In this document: positions 1 to 8,607 of the stretch, piece after piece
Layout of the letters: the number at the start of each line of letters is the position of its first letter
How positions within the stretch are numbered: position 1 is the stretch's first letter
Source of the DNA: Pseudomonas sihuiensis
Lineage (GTDB): Bacteria; Pseudomonadota; Gammaproteobacteria; Pseudomonadales; Pseudomonadaceae
Length of the DNA: 64,000 nt
Assembly: GCF_900106015.1 (NCBI RefSeq)
Contig: NZ_LT629797.1
Location: 4,464,001 to 4,528,000 of the forward strand
Reading direction: 5' to 3'
The notes under the pieces: model-generated
What the model saw: only the letters and a program-made list of their open reading frames with translations
Database searches by the model: none
What the model was told of the DNA's origin: nothing
Program-made: the position numbers and the translations under genes

Positions 1-1224
1 CAGGCGCTGGCGGATGCCCAGGGGCAGGCGTTCGGGGAGCATGTCCATGACCTCGCCGAGGTCGAAGCGTGCGGCCATCTGCGTCACACGCGGCTCGATC
101 TCCTCGGCCGGGACATGGAACAGCTGGGCATGCAGTACCAGGTTCTGCCGAACCGTCAGCTCGCCATACAGGGAGAACGCCTGGGACATGTAGCCGACGC
201 GCTTGCGCGTGGCCATGTCGCGCGGGTCGACTGCCTGGCCGAACAGCAGCGCCTCGCCCTCGCTGGCCGGTAGCAGGCCGGTGAGCATCTTCATGGTGGT
301 GCTCTTGCCGCAGCCGTTGGAGCCGAGAAAACCGAAGATCTCGCCACGGCGGATGCGGAACGATACCGAGTCCACCGCGATGAAATCGCCGAAGCGCATG
401 GTCAGGCCCTTGGCTTCGATGGCGATCTCGTTGCTGTCTTGCAGGGGTGGAATGACCACCTGCTGATGGCCGCGGCGGCGTTCCTCGGGCAGCAGGGCGA
501 TAAAGGCCTGCTCCAGGCTGACGCTGTTGGTGCGTGCGCGCAGTTCCGCCGGGCTGCCTTCGGCCAGCACGCGGCCGGCATCCATCGCCACCAGATGGTC
601 GAAGCGCTCGGCCTCCTCCATGTAGGCGGTGGCCACCAGCACGCTCATCTGCGGGCGCTGCGTGCGGATGCGCGCGATCAGCTCCCAGAACTGGTTGCGC
701 GACAGCGGGTCGACGCCAGTGGTCGGCTCGTCGAGGATCAGTAGATCCGGGTCATGAATCAGCGCGCAGCACAGCCCGAGCTTCTGCTTCATGCCGCCGG
801 ACAACTTGCCCGCTGGGCGCTCGCGGAAGGCCGCCATGCCGGTGCTGCGCAGCAGGTCGTCGATGCACCGTTCGCGTTCGGCGGCGTCCTGGCCGAACAG
901 GCGACCGAAGAAATCCAGGTTCTCGAACACCGACAACGTCGGATACAGGTTCTTGCCCAGGCCCTGCGGCATATAGGCGATATGCGGGCAGACGCGGCGA
1001 CGATGGCGGGCATCGGCCATATCGCCGCCAAGCACTTCGATGTTGCCTTCCTGAAGCTTGCGCGCCCCGGCGATCAGCGCCAGCAGGCTGGACTTGCCGA
1101 CGCCGTCCGGGCCGATCAGGCCGACCATGCAGCGGGCTGGCAGGGCCAGGTCGACCTGTTGCAGGGCGTGGGTCTGGCCATAGCGCAGGCCGACGCCAGC
1201 CAGGCGTGCGACCGGCGCGTTCAT
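1..1224 (-). CDS. rbbA: ABC exporter ATPase, RbbA/YhiH type (3' part missing at window edge)
   Basis: Two ATP-binding cassettes lie in tandem in the 408 residues visible. The first has Walker A GPDGVGKS at residues 38-45, signature LSGGMKQK near 143 and Walker [11 protein letters not shown] near 165. The second has Walker [10 protein letters not shown] near 302. In RbbA/YhiH proteins two cassettes are followed by a membrane domain, which would lie beyond base 1. The start ATG overlaps the stop of the upstream membrane-fusion gene by ATGA, so the two are translationally coupled. The pair probably forms an inner-membrane exporter of unknown substrate with a permease further downstream. The E. 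coli relative has also been described as a ribosome-associated ATPase, so the role is uncertain. Confidence 0.85.
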   Translation of the reverse strand, partial: MNAPVARLAGVGLRYGQTHALQQVDLALPARCMVGLIGPDGVGKSSLLALIAGARKLQEGNIEVLGGDMADARHRRRVCPHIAYMPQGLGKNLYPTLSVFENLDFFGRLFGQDAAERERCIDDLLRSTGMAAFRERPAGKLSGGMKQKLGLCCALIHDPDLLILDEPTTGVDPLSRNQFWELIARIRTQRPQMSVLVATAYMEEAERFDHLVAMDAGRVLAEGSPAELRARTNSVSLEQAFIALLPEERRRGHQQVVIPPLQDSNEIAIEAKGLTMRFGDFIAVDSVSFRIRRGEIFGFLGSNGCGKSTTMKMLTGLLPASEGEALLFGQAVDPRDMATRKRVGYMSQAFSLYGELTVRQNLVLHAQLFHVPAEEIEPRVTQMAARFDLGEVMDMLPERLPLGIRQRL

Positions 1225-2288
1225 TGCGGAACCTTGATCGCCAGATGTGCAGGCCATTCAGCCTCAGGGTCGAGGCGCAGGTAGGCCATGCCGGGCACAC
1301 CGGTCTTCACCTGCTGCAGGTGCTTGCTCAGCAGCTCGGGGTCGATGCGCGCCTTGACCCGGAACATCAGTTTCTCGCGCTCGCTGGCGGTTTCCACGGT
1401 TTTCGGCGTGAACTGGGCGACGCTGGCGACATAACTGACCTTGGCCGGGATCACGTATTGCGGCGCGGCGTCGATCACCAGGCGCACCTCGCTGCCCAAC
1501 GCGACGCGGCCGGCCTGGCGCTCGGGCAGGAAGAAGGTCATGTAGACGTCGGTCAGATCCACCAGGTTGAGCAGCTTGCCGCCGGCACCGAGCACTTCGC
1601 CGGGTTGAGTGACGCGGTATTGCACGCGGCCGGCGCGTGGAGCCTTGAGCTGGCTGTCGTCGATGTCCACCTGCAGCCTCTCGACGCTGGCGCGGGCCGC
1701 TTCGGTCGCCGATTGCGCTTCGATGGCCTGCGACTGGGCTGCAGCTATGCCGGCCTCGGCCGAGCTGACCTGAGCGCGGGCGGCGGCCAGCGCGGCCTCG
1801 GCACTCTGCAGGCGGGCCAGATCGTCATCCAGAGTCTGCTGAGGCAGGGCGTTGCGCTTGACCAGCGTGGCGCTGCGCGCGTGACGTTTGCGCGCGGCAT
1901 CCAGCTCAGCCTGGCGTTGGTGCACCACGGCCTCGGCGGCAAGTTTTTCGCTTTGACGCAGGCTGATCTGGCTGGCGGCGGTGATCTGGCCATTCTCTGC
2001 CTGGCGCAACTGGGCACGGGCCTGGGCCAGCTGGGCTTCGAGCACCTGGGTGTCCATGCGCGCGAGAATCTGGCCGGGCTCGACGAAGTCACCTTCGTCG
2101 ACCTCGATGCTGGCGACGCGCCCGGCGAGTTTGGTCGCCACATCCACTTCGGTGGCTTCGATGCGCCCGTTACCGCTGGCGAAACCCTCGCCCAGCCCCG
2201 CCGGGCGCAGTTGCCACCAGGCTGCGGCCGCCAGCAAGGCCAGGCTGGCGGCGAACAGATAGGGCAGGCGGCGTTTTGCGTTGGTCAT
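1221..2288 (-). CDS. HlyD-family membrane fusion protein of an ABC exporter
   Basis: This is the periplasmic adaptor of the exporter. A single N-terminal membrane anchor (about residues 8-25) is followed by a barrel-sandwich half motif, a long coiled-coil hairpin rich in Ala, Gln and Arg (about residues 75-200), then the second lipoyl half and a beta-barrel domain. The protein has 355 residues. The ATG at 2288 was chosen over one eight codons upstream because AGGGAAG lies five bases before it. Its stop overlaps the ATPase start by four bases. Order and type match the YhiI-YhiH-YhhJ system of other gammaproteobacteria. Confidence 0.87.
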   Translation of the reverse strand: MTNAKRRLPYLFAASLALLAAAAWWQLRPAGLGEGFASGNGRIEATEVDVATKLAGRVASIEVDEGDFVEPGQILARMDTQVLEAQLAQARAQLRQAENGQITAASQISLRQSEKLAAEAVVHQRQAELDAARKRHARSATLVKRNALPQQTLDDDLARLQSAEAALAAARAQVSSAEAGIAAAQSQAIEAQSATEAARASVERLQVDIDDSQLKAPRAGRVQYRVTQPGEVLGAGGKLLNLVDLTDVYMTFFLPERQAGRVALGSEVRLVIDAAPQYVIPAKVSYVASVAQFTPKTVETASEREKLMFRVKARIDPELLSKHLQQVKTGVPGMAYLRLDPEAEWPAHLAIKVPQ

Positions 2289-2356
2289 CTCGGCTTCCCT
2301 GTAGCGCCCCATGGCTGGAGGCTTTCACGACATTTCCATTGTCTGCCTGATGCGCC

Positions 2357-4213
2357 TCAGGGGCCTTGATGCAGGTCAAGCGCGGGGGGCTGCCACAGGC
2401 AGGTTCGGTTGCGACCCTCATGCTTGGCACGATACAGCGCCTGATCACCCTGGGCGAGCAGTTCGCCTGGCTGTTCGTCGCTCACTGGGTCGACCACCGT
2501 GATACCGATGCTCAGGGTCAGTTGGCCGAACGGGCTGGCCGGGTGATGGATATCCAGGCTGGCGATGGCTGCATGGACGCGCGCGGCGACCTGCTCGGCA
2601 CCCTCCTGATTGGTGTTGGCGAGAATGATCGCGAACTCCTCGCCACCGTAGCGGCAGGCCGTATCGCCTTCGCGTTGCAGGCTGTCGCGCAGGGCTGCAC
2701 TGACTCTGCGCAGGGCATCGTCACCGGCGAGGTGGCCGAGTGCATCGTTGTAGGCCTTGAAGTGGTCTATATCCAGCATCAGCAGCGCCAGGGGCGCGTC
2801 GAGGCGGCGCAGGCGGCGCCATTCGGCGAGCAGTTGCTGATCGAAGTAACGGCGGTTGTACAGCCCGGTCAGGCCGTCGAGCTGTGACAGGCGCTGCAGT
2901 TGCGCTTCCAGTTGCAGGCGCTCGCTGTTGTCGCGGGAAACGGCGATCAGGTATTCGCGGTCATGCAACTGCACCAGTTGGGTGTTGATTTCGGCAGGTT
3001 GGCGACTGCCATCGCGGCGGATCAGCTCGCGCTGGAATATCCGCGAGAGGTTGTCGCGCTGCGCCTGGCGCGCCTGCTCCAGCCAGCGGTGGAAGCCTGG
3101 CAGGAGTTTCTCCGGATCATCGCGCAGCAGCTCGGCGAACTGTTCAGGGCGATAGCCGAGCGTGGCGTAGGTGGCCTGATTCATGTGCAGCAGCTCGCGG
3201 GTGCCGCTGTCGAAGATGAACAGCCCGTCATGGCTGGAGTCGGTCAGGTCCAGCACCAGTTGTAGGCGCTCGCGGTTCTCGCGCAGGCGCTGCTCGGTCT
3301 CTTCGCGGCGTTCGGCCTCCAGCTTGAAGCGGCGGTTGGCCAGTTGCAGGGCATGGGCACGACGGCTGTTCTCCAGGGCCAGGGCCAGGGCGGCGACCAG
3401 TAGCAGGCTGATCGCCAGGCTGGCGCCGAGCACCACGCCGGGCAAGGGCGACTCGAGCTGGTCGAGCAGTTGCTCGGTGGGGCTCAGGCGCAGACTGAAG
3501 TCCTGGTTGTTGAGCAGACTCAGGCCCAGTTGCAGGCTGTGTCGCATATCGGTGTCCGCTGCGCCATGACGGAACAGGCTGTGGCTGTTCTCCAGCAGTT
3601 CGAGGTTAAAGGCTTCGCGATCGATCTGGGTGAGCAACTGCAGCATCAGCGGTTCGACGCGAAATACGCCCTGGAGGAAACCGTCGAACACCTTGGTGCC
3701 GTCATGTTCGCGGTACAGCGGTGTGTAGAGGACGAAGCCGCGTCCGCCCTGGACCAGATCGAAGCTGTTGGAGAAACGTTGTTCGCCGCTCTCGCGAGCC
3801 TCCATCGCCAGTGGGTAATTGGGGTGCTCCGGGTACAGGCGAAAATTCAGCGCCGCTTCGTTGCCGGCCACCGGTAGCAGCCAGCGCATGCGTAGATCGT
3901 CGCCGACCCACTGGATGGATTGATAGGCGGGAAAGCCTTGCAGTACGCGCTCCACCTCCTCCCCCCAACTGGCATGCGGCAGGCGGCCCAGGCTGTTCCA
4001 CAAGCGGGCGATGCGTTCGAGGCTGGCCACCTCCAGGTGCAGCGTGCTCTCCAGCTGACGCGCCAGGCTGCGTGCCTGGTAGCCGATACGCTCATCGACA
4101 CGCTGTTGCTGTACGGCCTCGATCTGACGCCAAAGCAGAACGCTGGCGCCGCTCAGCACCAGTAACAGGAATGCCAGCGCAAGTCGCGCCGGCCAGGGGG
4201 AGGATGCCGGCAT
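2357..4213 (-). CDS. Membrane-bound sensor diguanylate cyclase (periplasmic sensor-PAS-GGDEF)
   Basis: The protein makes cyclic di-GMP from two GTP. A transmembrane helix (about residues 8-28) and a second near residue 265 bracket a periplasmic sensory region of roughly 230 residues resembling CHASE-type sensors. A PAS domain (about 320-430) and a C-terminal GGDEF domain follow. The active-site loop reads CRYGGEEF, so catalysis should be intact. REGD sits five residues before it, matching the RxxD product-inhibition site. The start at 4213 has AGGAG about nine bases upstream; an in-frame ATG 28 codons earlier lacks one. Total 618 residues. The ligand is unknown. Confidence 0.9.
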   Translation of the reverse strand: MPASSPWPARLALAFLLLVLSGASVLLWRQIEAVQQQRVDERIGYQARSLARQLESTLHLEVASLERIARLWNSLGRLPHASWGEEVERVLQGFPAYQSIQWVGDDLRMRWLLPVAGNEAALNFRLYPEHPNYPLAMEARESGEQRFSNSFDLVQGGRGFVLYTPLYREHDGTKVFDGFLQGVFRVEPLMLQLLTQIDREAFNLELLENSHSLFRHGAADTDMRHSLQLGLSLLNNQDFSLRLSPTEQLLDQLESPLPGVVLGASLAISLLLVAALALALENSRRAHALQLANRRFKLEAERREETEQRLRENRERLQLVLDLTDSSHDGLFIFDSGTRELLHMNQATYATLGYRPEQFAELLRDDPEKLLPGFHRWLEQARQAQRDNLSRIFQRELIRRDGSRQPAEINTQLVQLHDREYLIAVSRDNSERLQLEAQLQRLSQLDGLTGLYNRRYFDQQLLAEWRRLRRLDAPLALLMLDIDHFKAYNDALGHLAGDDALRRVSAALRDSLQREGDTACRYGGEEFAIILANTNQEGAEQVAARVHAAIASLDIHHPASPFGQLTLSIGITVVDPVSDEQPGELLAQGDQALYRAKHEGRNRTCLWQPPALDLHQGP

Positions 4214-4262
4214 GGAAAAACTCCTAAGCTCTGTGTGGTGATAGCACAGTGCCGCATGCGAC

Positions 4263-4712
4263 TCAACGCATGGCGAGAATTGCTGTCCATTCGGCATCGC
4301 TCACCGGCATCACCGACAGGCGACTGCCACGTTGTACCAACGCCAGTTCGGCCAGTAGCGGATTGTTCTTCAGGTGCTGCAGCGCCAGCACCTCGTCGAA
4401 GGCTTCGACGAACTCGACGTCCAGAGCGCTCCAGGGGTTCTTCTCGGTACTGGCCTTGGGGTCGTGATAATGGCTTTGCGGATCGAGCGCGGTGGGGTCC
4501 GGGTAGATCTCGCCGGCAATACGTGCAATGCCGGCGATGCCGGGTTGCGGGCAGCTGGAGTGATAGAAGAAGAACAGATCGCCCGGTTTCATTGCGCGCA
4601 TGAAGTTGCGCGCCTGGTAATTGCGTACGCCATCCCAGCGCGTTTTGCCCAGTCGTTGCAGGTCGTGGATGGACAATTCATCGGGTTCGGACTTCATCAG
4701 CCAATAAGGCAT
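4263..4712 (-). CDS. EVE domain protein
   Basis: This 149-residue protein is a single EVE domain (PUA-like fold), of the thymocyte nuclear protein 1-like type. It begins with the family hallmark YWLMKSEPDE and carries WDGVRNYQARNFMR and GDLFFFYHS, which line the proposed modified-base pocket. EVE proteins are thought to recognise modified DNA or RNA bases; the bacterial single-domain form has no settled function. The start at 4712 is preceded by AGGAG. The gene stands alone, divergent from the small membrane protein at 4907. Confidence 0.9.
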   Translation of the reverse strand: MPYWLMKSEPDELSIHDLQRLGKTRWDGVRNYQARNFMRAMKPGDLFFFYHSSCPQPGIAGIARIAGEIYPDPTALDPQSHYHDPKASTEKNPWSALDVEFVEAFDEVLALQHLKNNPLLAELALVQRGSRLSVMPVSDAEWTAILAMR

Positions 4713-4906
4713 GAACTTTGCTCCTGCAGGTCTGTCCGTAAGCGGACGCTCGTTTGAGGGATATCTCCGACGGCCGGTTGGCGCCGGAAATTGCACAGTG
4801 CTTGGCGCTGACGGAAAATGCCCGGCTTAACGCTTGGCGCCGTCGTATTGCACACAACAATAACGCGCGACCAACGCGCGCATTGCCTTGAAGGGGGAGG
4901 CAATAG

Positions 4907-5038
4907 ATGAAACGCAAGCCAGATCTTTTGTGGGTTCTCGTCGTACTGTTCAGTCTGGGCGTGGTTACCACGGGTTACACCCAGAGCCTTTGGGAGCGCC
5001 AGAGCGAAGCTCCGATCAATGTAACGCAGCAGCCCTGA
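4907..5038 (+). CDS. Small single-span membrane protein, 43 residues
   Basis: A short reading frame starts at ATG 4907 behind a very strong ribosome site (GGGGGAGG, six bases upstream). It encodes MKRKPDLLWVLVVLFSLGVV followed by a polar tail. Residues 8-22 form one hydrophobic helix after a positively charged N-terminus, so the protein should sit in the inner membrane with the N-terminus inside. It lies alone on the plus strand between the divergent EVE gene and the end of ygfA. No family with known function is recognised. The strong ribosome site and clean topology make it a credible gene despite its size. Confidence 0.7.
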   Translation: MKRKPDLLWVLVVLFSLGVVTTGYTQSLWERQSEAPINVTQQP

Positions 5039-5092
5039 TTCGCGGACTGCCAGCGTAAGCGCCGCAGGGAACGCGGTGCCGCATCTTTCGAT

Positions 5093-5689
5093 TCAATACC
5101 ACGCCTTGTCCGTCACCGTTGCCTGCAAGGGCACGTCCCAGCTGGCCATCGCCAGTTCTTCCACGCGCTGACATTCATGCGCCAGGCCCAGTAGTGTCGG
5201 CATGTGCCAATTTTTGCGCATGCGCAGATAAGCCAGGCTGCGGTCGTAGAAGCCGCCGCCCATACCCAGGCGCCCGCCGCGATCATCGAAGCCCACCAGC
5301 GGTAGCAGCACCAGATCCAGTGCCCAGACCTTGCGTTGGCGCTTGGGCTGCGTGCGTGGTTCGAGGATGCGGAAGCGATTGCCCGCCAGTTTCTCGTGCT
5401 GGCTGACGCGCTGAAACACCATCTTGGTGCGCGGCCAGGCGCTGAGCACCGGCAGGTAGGTGTGTTTGCCGCGCTTGTGTGCGGCGGCCAGCAAAGGCCT
5501 TGGGTCGATTTCGCCATCGTTGGGCAGGTACAGGGCGATGTGCCTGGCGCGGCGAAACTGCGGGCTTTGTGCCAACTGACGATAGAGGTTACGCGCGGCA
5601 AGACGTTGCTGGCTGCGGCTGAGTGCACGTCGACGCTGGCGCAGCACGCGGCGCAGTTGCGGGCGACTGAGAGTGGCGGGCGTAGTCAT
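5093..5689 (-). CDS. ygfA: 5-formyltetrahydrofolate cyclo-ligase
   Basis: Converts 5-formyltetrahydrofolate to 5,10-methenyltetrahydrofolate with ATP. The 198 residues include an Arg-rich N-terminus with the ATP-binding lysine/arginine cluster, ALYLPNDGEIDPRPL in the middle and the family signature GGRLGMGGGFYDR near residue 150. The gene lies just downstream of 6S RNA on the same strand. This ssrS-ygfA linkage is conserved in gammaproteobacteria, where the two are often cotranscribed. No clear Shine-Dalgarno precedes the ATG. Confidence 0.93.
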   Translation of the reverse strand: MTTPATLSRPQLRRVLRQRRRALSRSQQRLAARNLYRQLAQSPQFRRARHIALYLPNDGEIDPRPLLAAAHKRGKHTYLPVLSAWPRTKMVFQRVSQHEKLAGNRFRILEPRTQPKRQRKVWALDLVLLPLVGFDDRGGRLGMGGGFYDRSLAYLRMRKNWHMPTLLGLAHECQRVEELAMASWDVPLQATVTDKAWY

Positions 5690-5746
5690 GAAAGGAGGTT
5701 CGAACGAGGCGGGTAGCAGCGCTGAAGGTCACTGCTGGAAATGATG

Positions 5747-5923
5747 ACTTCCCGGCGTGCCGCTGTCGGTTTAGCCCTTGAACCCGAAAGTTCAAGGTGG
5801 AGGTTGCAGGAGGCGTTAAGGCTTTCCGTCAGGCGGACATGCACACCGGCCCCAACGTGCAACCCCCGTGGTTGTGCGTATCGGCTCAGGGACATCACCG
5901 ACTGGCGCACACCCCAGGAAGTT
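5747..5923 (-). ncRNA. ssrS: 6S RNA
   Basis: The region between zapA and ygfA encodes 6S RNA on the minus strand. 6S mimics an open promoter and sequesters sigma-70 RNA polymerase. The two ends pair (ACTTCC at 5922-5917 with GGAAGT at 5752-5747, extended by GTGTGCGCC and the matching GGCACGCC side). The interior holds Pseudomonas 6S segments such as CCCTGAGCCGATA, ACGGAAAGCCTTAACGCC and CACCTTGAACTTTCGGGTTC. The length of about 177 nt and the position beside ygfA both fit. The ends are inferred from the closing stem and the -10 box and could be off by several bases. Confidence 0.9.
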
Positions 5924-5929
5924 GCGCCC

Positions 5930-5935
5930 AGTATA
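5930..5935 (-). promoter_or_regulatory. -10 element of the 6S RNA promoter
   Basis: TATACT on the minus strand ends seven bases before the predicted 6S RNA start at about 5923, and matches the sigma-70 -10 consensus at five of six positions. No convincing -35 was seen, so only the -10 is called. Confidence 0.65.
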
Positions 5936-5990
5936 CCCGAACAGAGGGTCTGCGGGGCGGCCTGCGACGAACTGGCAGGCATGGCGGTAC

Positions 5991-6296
5991 TCAGGAACTC
6001 GGATCGTCGGCCAGTGCATGGTCGACACGATCGAGTAGATCGCGCACCTGCTGGCGGGTGGAATTGGCGTCCTGATCCAGGCGCTGCTGCTTGTGCAGCA
6101 GGTCGTGGGTGATGTTCAAGGCTGCCATCACGGCGACACGGTCGGCACCGATCACTTTGCCGCTGGTACGGATCTCGCGCATCTTGCCGTCCAGGTAGCG
6201 AGCCGCACTTTCCAGATTGGCGCGTTCGTCCTGCGGGCAGGCGATGCAATATTCTTTGTCCAGAATGTGGACGGTCACGGTATTCGACTGGGTCAT
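5991..6296 (-). CDS. zapA: Cell division protein ZapA
   Basis: ZapA binds FtsZ and cross-links protofilaments in the Z ring. The 101 residues begin with a beta-hairpin FtsZ-binding head (VTVHILDKEYCIACPQDE), then helix ESAARYLDGKMREIR and a long C-terminal coiled coil. The ATG overlaps the stop of the upstream coiled-coil gene as ATGA, so the two division-type proteins are translationally coupled. The order zapB-like, zapA, ssrS, ygfA is the standard Pseudomonas arrangement. Confidence 0.93.
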   Translation of the reverse strand: MTQSNTVTVHILDKEYCIACPQDERANLESAARYLDGKMREIRTSGKVIGADRVAVMAALNITHDLLHKQQRLDQDANSTRQQVRDLLDRVDHALADDPSS

Positions 6297-6502
6297 GAGT
6301 CCTGCTCCAGGGCTTTAAGGCGCGAAATCATCGATTCGACCTTGTGCCGGGCCATTTCGTTCTTTTCGATCAGATGGGCGCGTTCCTCACGCCAGGCCTG
6401 TTCATTCGCCAGCAGGAGTCGGTTGTGAGCCTTTAGCTGCTCGACACGCTGGATCAAGAGTTCCAGCTTGGCGGTCAATGCGTGCAGATCGGCGTCTTCC
6501 AT
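6293..6502 (-). CDS. TIGR02449-type small coiled-coil protein (ZapB-like)
   Basis: The 69 residues form essentially one continuous coiled coil with heptad leucines (DLHALTAKLELLIQRVEQL and onward) and no membrane segment or cysteine. Proteins of this size and position upstream of zapA are annotated as TIGR02449 and are thought to be ZapB-like partners of ZapA at the Z ring; that role is inferred from context. The stop overlaps the zapA start by four bases. The start faces yecA across a 192-bp divergent promoter region. Confidence 0.82.
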   Translation of the reverse strand: MEDADLHALTAKLELLIQRVEQLKAHNRLLLANEQAWREERAHLIEKNEMARHKVESMISRLKALEQDS

Positions 6503-6694
6503 GGGCTCTCGCTATGGGAGGGAATGGCTGGACTATATAGGCCTGTCCCGGCTACGGGTCAAACCACGGATAGCAGTGGTGTGATGCAGATGACGGCATC
6601 ACTCCGGCGGCCTCGGATGGTCTTGGCGCGTCTGCCGGTGCTAGGATACGAGGCCTCCATTCTAGAGATTGCGCCGCCTGGCGCCTAGCTATCT

Positions 6695-7249
6695 ATGTCG
6701 ATTCCAAGCTCTCCCTACGCCGCCTTCGCCGCTTTGCTCAACAGCGCCGGGCATTCCGTTTCCCCTGCCGAACTGCACGGCCTGCTGCTTGGTCGCAGCT
6801 GTGCGGGCGCTGGCTTCGACGCCGATGCCTGGCTGCTCGACGCGGCCGACCTGCTCGGTGGCGAGCCGCAGGACAACGTGCGTCAGGCGCTGATCGGCCT
6901 GCAGGAAATGGTCAAGGGTGAGCTGTGCAGCGAAGACGTCACCGTGGTGCTGCTGTTGCCGGATGACGAAACCCCGCTGGCGCAGCGCGCGGTCGCTCTG
7001 GGTCAGTGGTGTCAGGGCTTCCTCGGTGGCTTCGGCCTGACCGCTCGCGACGGAGCACTGAGTGCCGAGGCCATGGAAGTGTTGCAGGATCTCTCCGCCA
7101 TCGCCCAGGTGCAGAGTGCACTGGAAGAATCGGAGGATGGCGAGAGCGACTACATGGAGGTGATGGAGTACTTGCGTGTCGCGCCGCTGCTGCTGTTCAC
7201 CGAGTGCGCCAAACCTGCGGCGCCTGCTGCCAAACCCTCCCTGCACTGA
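6695..7249 (+). CDS. UPF0149/YecA-family protein
   Basis: The 184-residue all-helical protein matches the UPF0149 family: [16 protein letters not shown] near residue 25 and [10 protein letters not shown] near residue 105 are the two family signatures. This form lacks the C-terminal SEC-C zinc motif of longer YecA proteins. Function is unknown. The gene opens a plus-strand group yecA-pepP-ubiH-ubiI, with pepP starting 19 bases after its stop. That linkage is conserved across gammaproteobacteria. Confidence 0.9.
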   Translation: MSIPSSPYAAFAALLNSAGHSVSPAELHGLLLGRSCAGAGFDADAWLLDAADLLGGEPQDNVRQALIGLQEMVKGELCSEDVTVVLLLPDDETPLAQRAVALGQWCQGFLGGFGLTARDGALSAEAMEVLQDLSAIAQVQSALEESEDGESDYMEVMEYLRVAPLLLFTECAKPAAPAAKPSLH

Positions 7250-7268
7250 TTTTTCGTCGGAGCCTGCC

Positions 7269-8603
7269 TTGATCAGCATCCCCAAGTCCGAATATGCCCG
7301 TCGGCGCAAGGCGCTGATGGCGCAGATGGAACCCAACAGCATCGCCATTCTGCCGGCGGCGCCGGTGTATATCCGCAACCGTGACGTCGAGCATGTCTAC
7401 CGTCAGGACAGCGATTTCCAGTACCTCACCGGTTTTCCCGAGCCGGAAGCGGTGATGGCGCTGATCCCTGGGCGCGAGCACGGTGAATATGTGCTGTTCT
7501 GTCGCGAGCGTGATCCCGAGCGCGAGTTGTGGGATGGCCTGCGTGCCGGCCAGGACGGTGCGATCAGCCAGTTTGGCGCCGACGATGCTTTCCCCATTGG
7601 CGATATCGACGACATCCTGCCGGGGCTGATCGAAGGCCGCGAACGTGTCTATTACGCCATCGGCAGCAATCAGGAGTTCGATCATCGGCTGATGGAGTGG
7701 GTCAACCACATCCGCGCCAAGGCGCGCCAGGGCGCCATGCCGCCAAACGAATTCGTCGCCCTCAACCACCTGCTGCACGACATGCGCCTGTACAAATCGG
7801 CCGCCGAAGTGAAGGTGATGAAGGAGGCTGCCGAGATCAGTGCGCGCGCTCATATCCGTGCCATGCAGGCGAGTCGCGCCGGCCTGTTCGAATATCACCT
7901 GGAAGCCGAACTGGACTACGAATTCCGCAAGGGTGGGGCGAAGATGCCGGCCTATGGCAGCATCGTCGCCGCCGGCCGCAATGCCTGCATCCTGCACTAC
8001 CGCGAGAATGACGCGGCGCTCAAGGACGGCGATCTGGTGCTGATCGACGCCGGCTGCGAGATCGACTGCTACGCCAGCGACATCACCCGCACCTTCCCGG
8101 TCAGCGGTAAGTTCTCGCCCGAGCAGAAGGCCATCTACGAGCTGGTGCTCAAGGCCAACGAGGAGGCATTCAAGTTCATTGCTCCAGGCCGGCACTGGAA
8201 CGAGGCCCATGAGGCCACCGTGCGGGTGATCACTGCCGGCCTGGTGGAGCTGGGCTTGCTCGAGGGTGATGTTGACGAGCTGATCGCCAGCGAAGCCTAC
8301 AAGCCTTTCTATATGCATCGCGCCGGCCACTGGCTGGGCATGGATGTGCATGACGTCGGCGACTACAAGGTCGGCGGGCAGTGGCGCGTGCTGGAGGTCG
8401 GCATGGCGATGACCGTCGAGCCAGGCATCTATATCGCCCCTGACAACGACAAGGTCGCCAAGAAATGGCGCGGCATCGGCGTGCGCATCGAGGACGACGT
8501 GGTGGTGACCAAGACGGGCTGCGAGATTCTCACCAACGGTGTGCCCAAGACCGTTGCCGAGATCGAGGCATTGATGGCGGCCGCGCGCACCGAGGCGGCC
8601 TGA
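7269..8603 (+). CDS. pepP: Xaa-Pro aminopeptidase PepP
   Basis: Cytoplasmic dimanganese aminopeptidase releasing N-terminal residues before proline. Starting from TTG 7269 gives 444 residues, the usual length; GGAG lies seven bases upstream, and an in-frame ATG at 7176 would bury the start inside yecA. The N-terminal domain carries RRKALMAQM and YRQDSDFQYLTGF. The pita-bread catalytic domain has the metal ligands in LIDAGCEIDCYASDITRTFP, HRAGHWLGMDVHD, VEPGIYI and GVRIEDDV. It precedes ubiH by only four bases. Confidence 0.94.
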   Translation: MISIPKSEYARRRKALMAQMEPNSIAILPAAPVYIRNRDVEHVYRQDSDFQYLTGFPEPEAVMALIPGREHGEYVLFCRERDPERELWDGLRAGQDGAISQFGADDAFPIGDIDDILPGLIEGRERVYYAIGSNQEFDHRLMEWVNHIRAKARQGAMPPNEFVALNHLLHDMRLYKSAAEVKVMKEAAEISARAHIRAMQASRAGLFEYHLEAELDYEFRKGGAKMPAYGSIVAAGRNACILHYRENDAALKDGDLVLIDAGCEIDCYASDITRTFPVSGKFSPEQKAIYELVLKANEEAFKFIAPGRHWNEAHEATVRVITAGLVELGLLEGDVDELIASEAYKPFYMHRAGHWLGMDVHDVGDYKVGGQWRVLEVGMAMTVEPGIYIAPDNDKVAKKWRGIGVRIEDDVVVTKTGCEILTNGVPKTVAEIEALMAAARTEAA

Positions 8604-8607
8604 GCCC

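Noticed and set aside
534..2369. 611-codon plus-strand open frame
   Set aside because: Runs opposite the clear RbbA and HlyD genes; frequent Arg/Pro/Gly and no domain.
7176..7268. Upstream ATG extension of pepP
   Set aside because: Would overlap yecA by 74 bases with unrelated residues; TTG 7269 has a ribosome site and the normal protein length.
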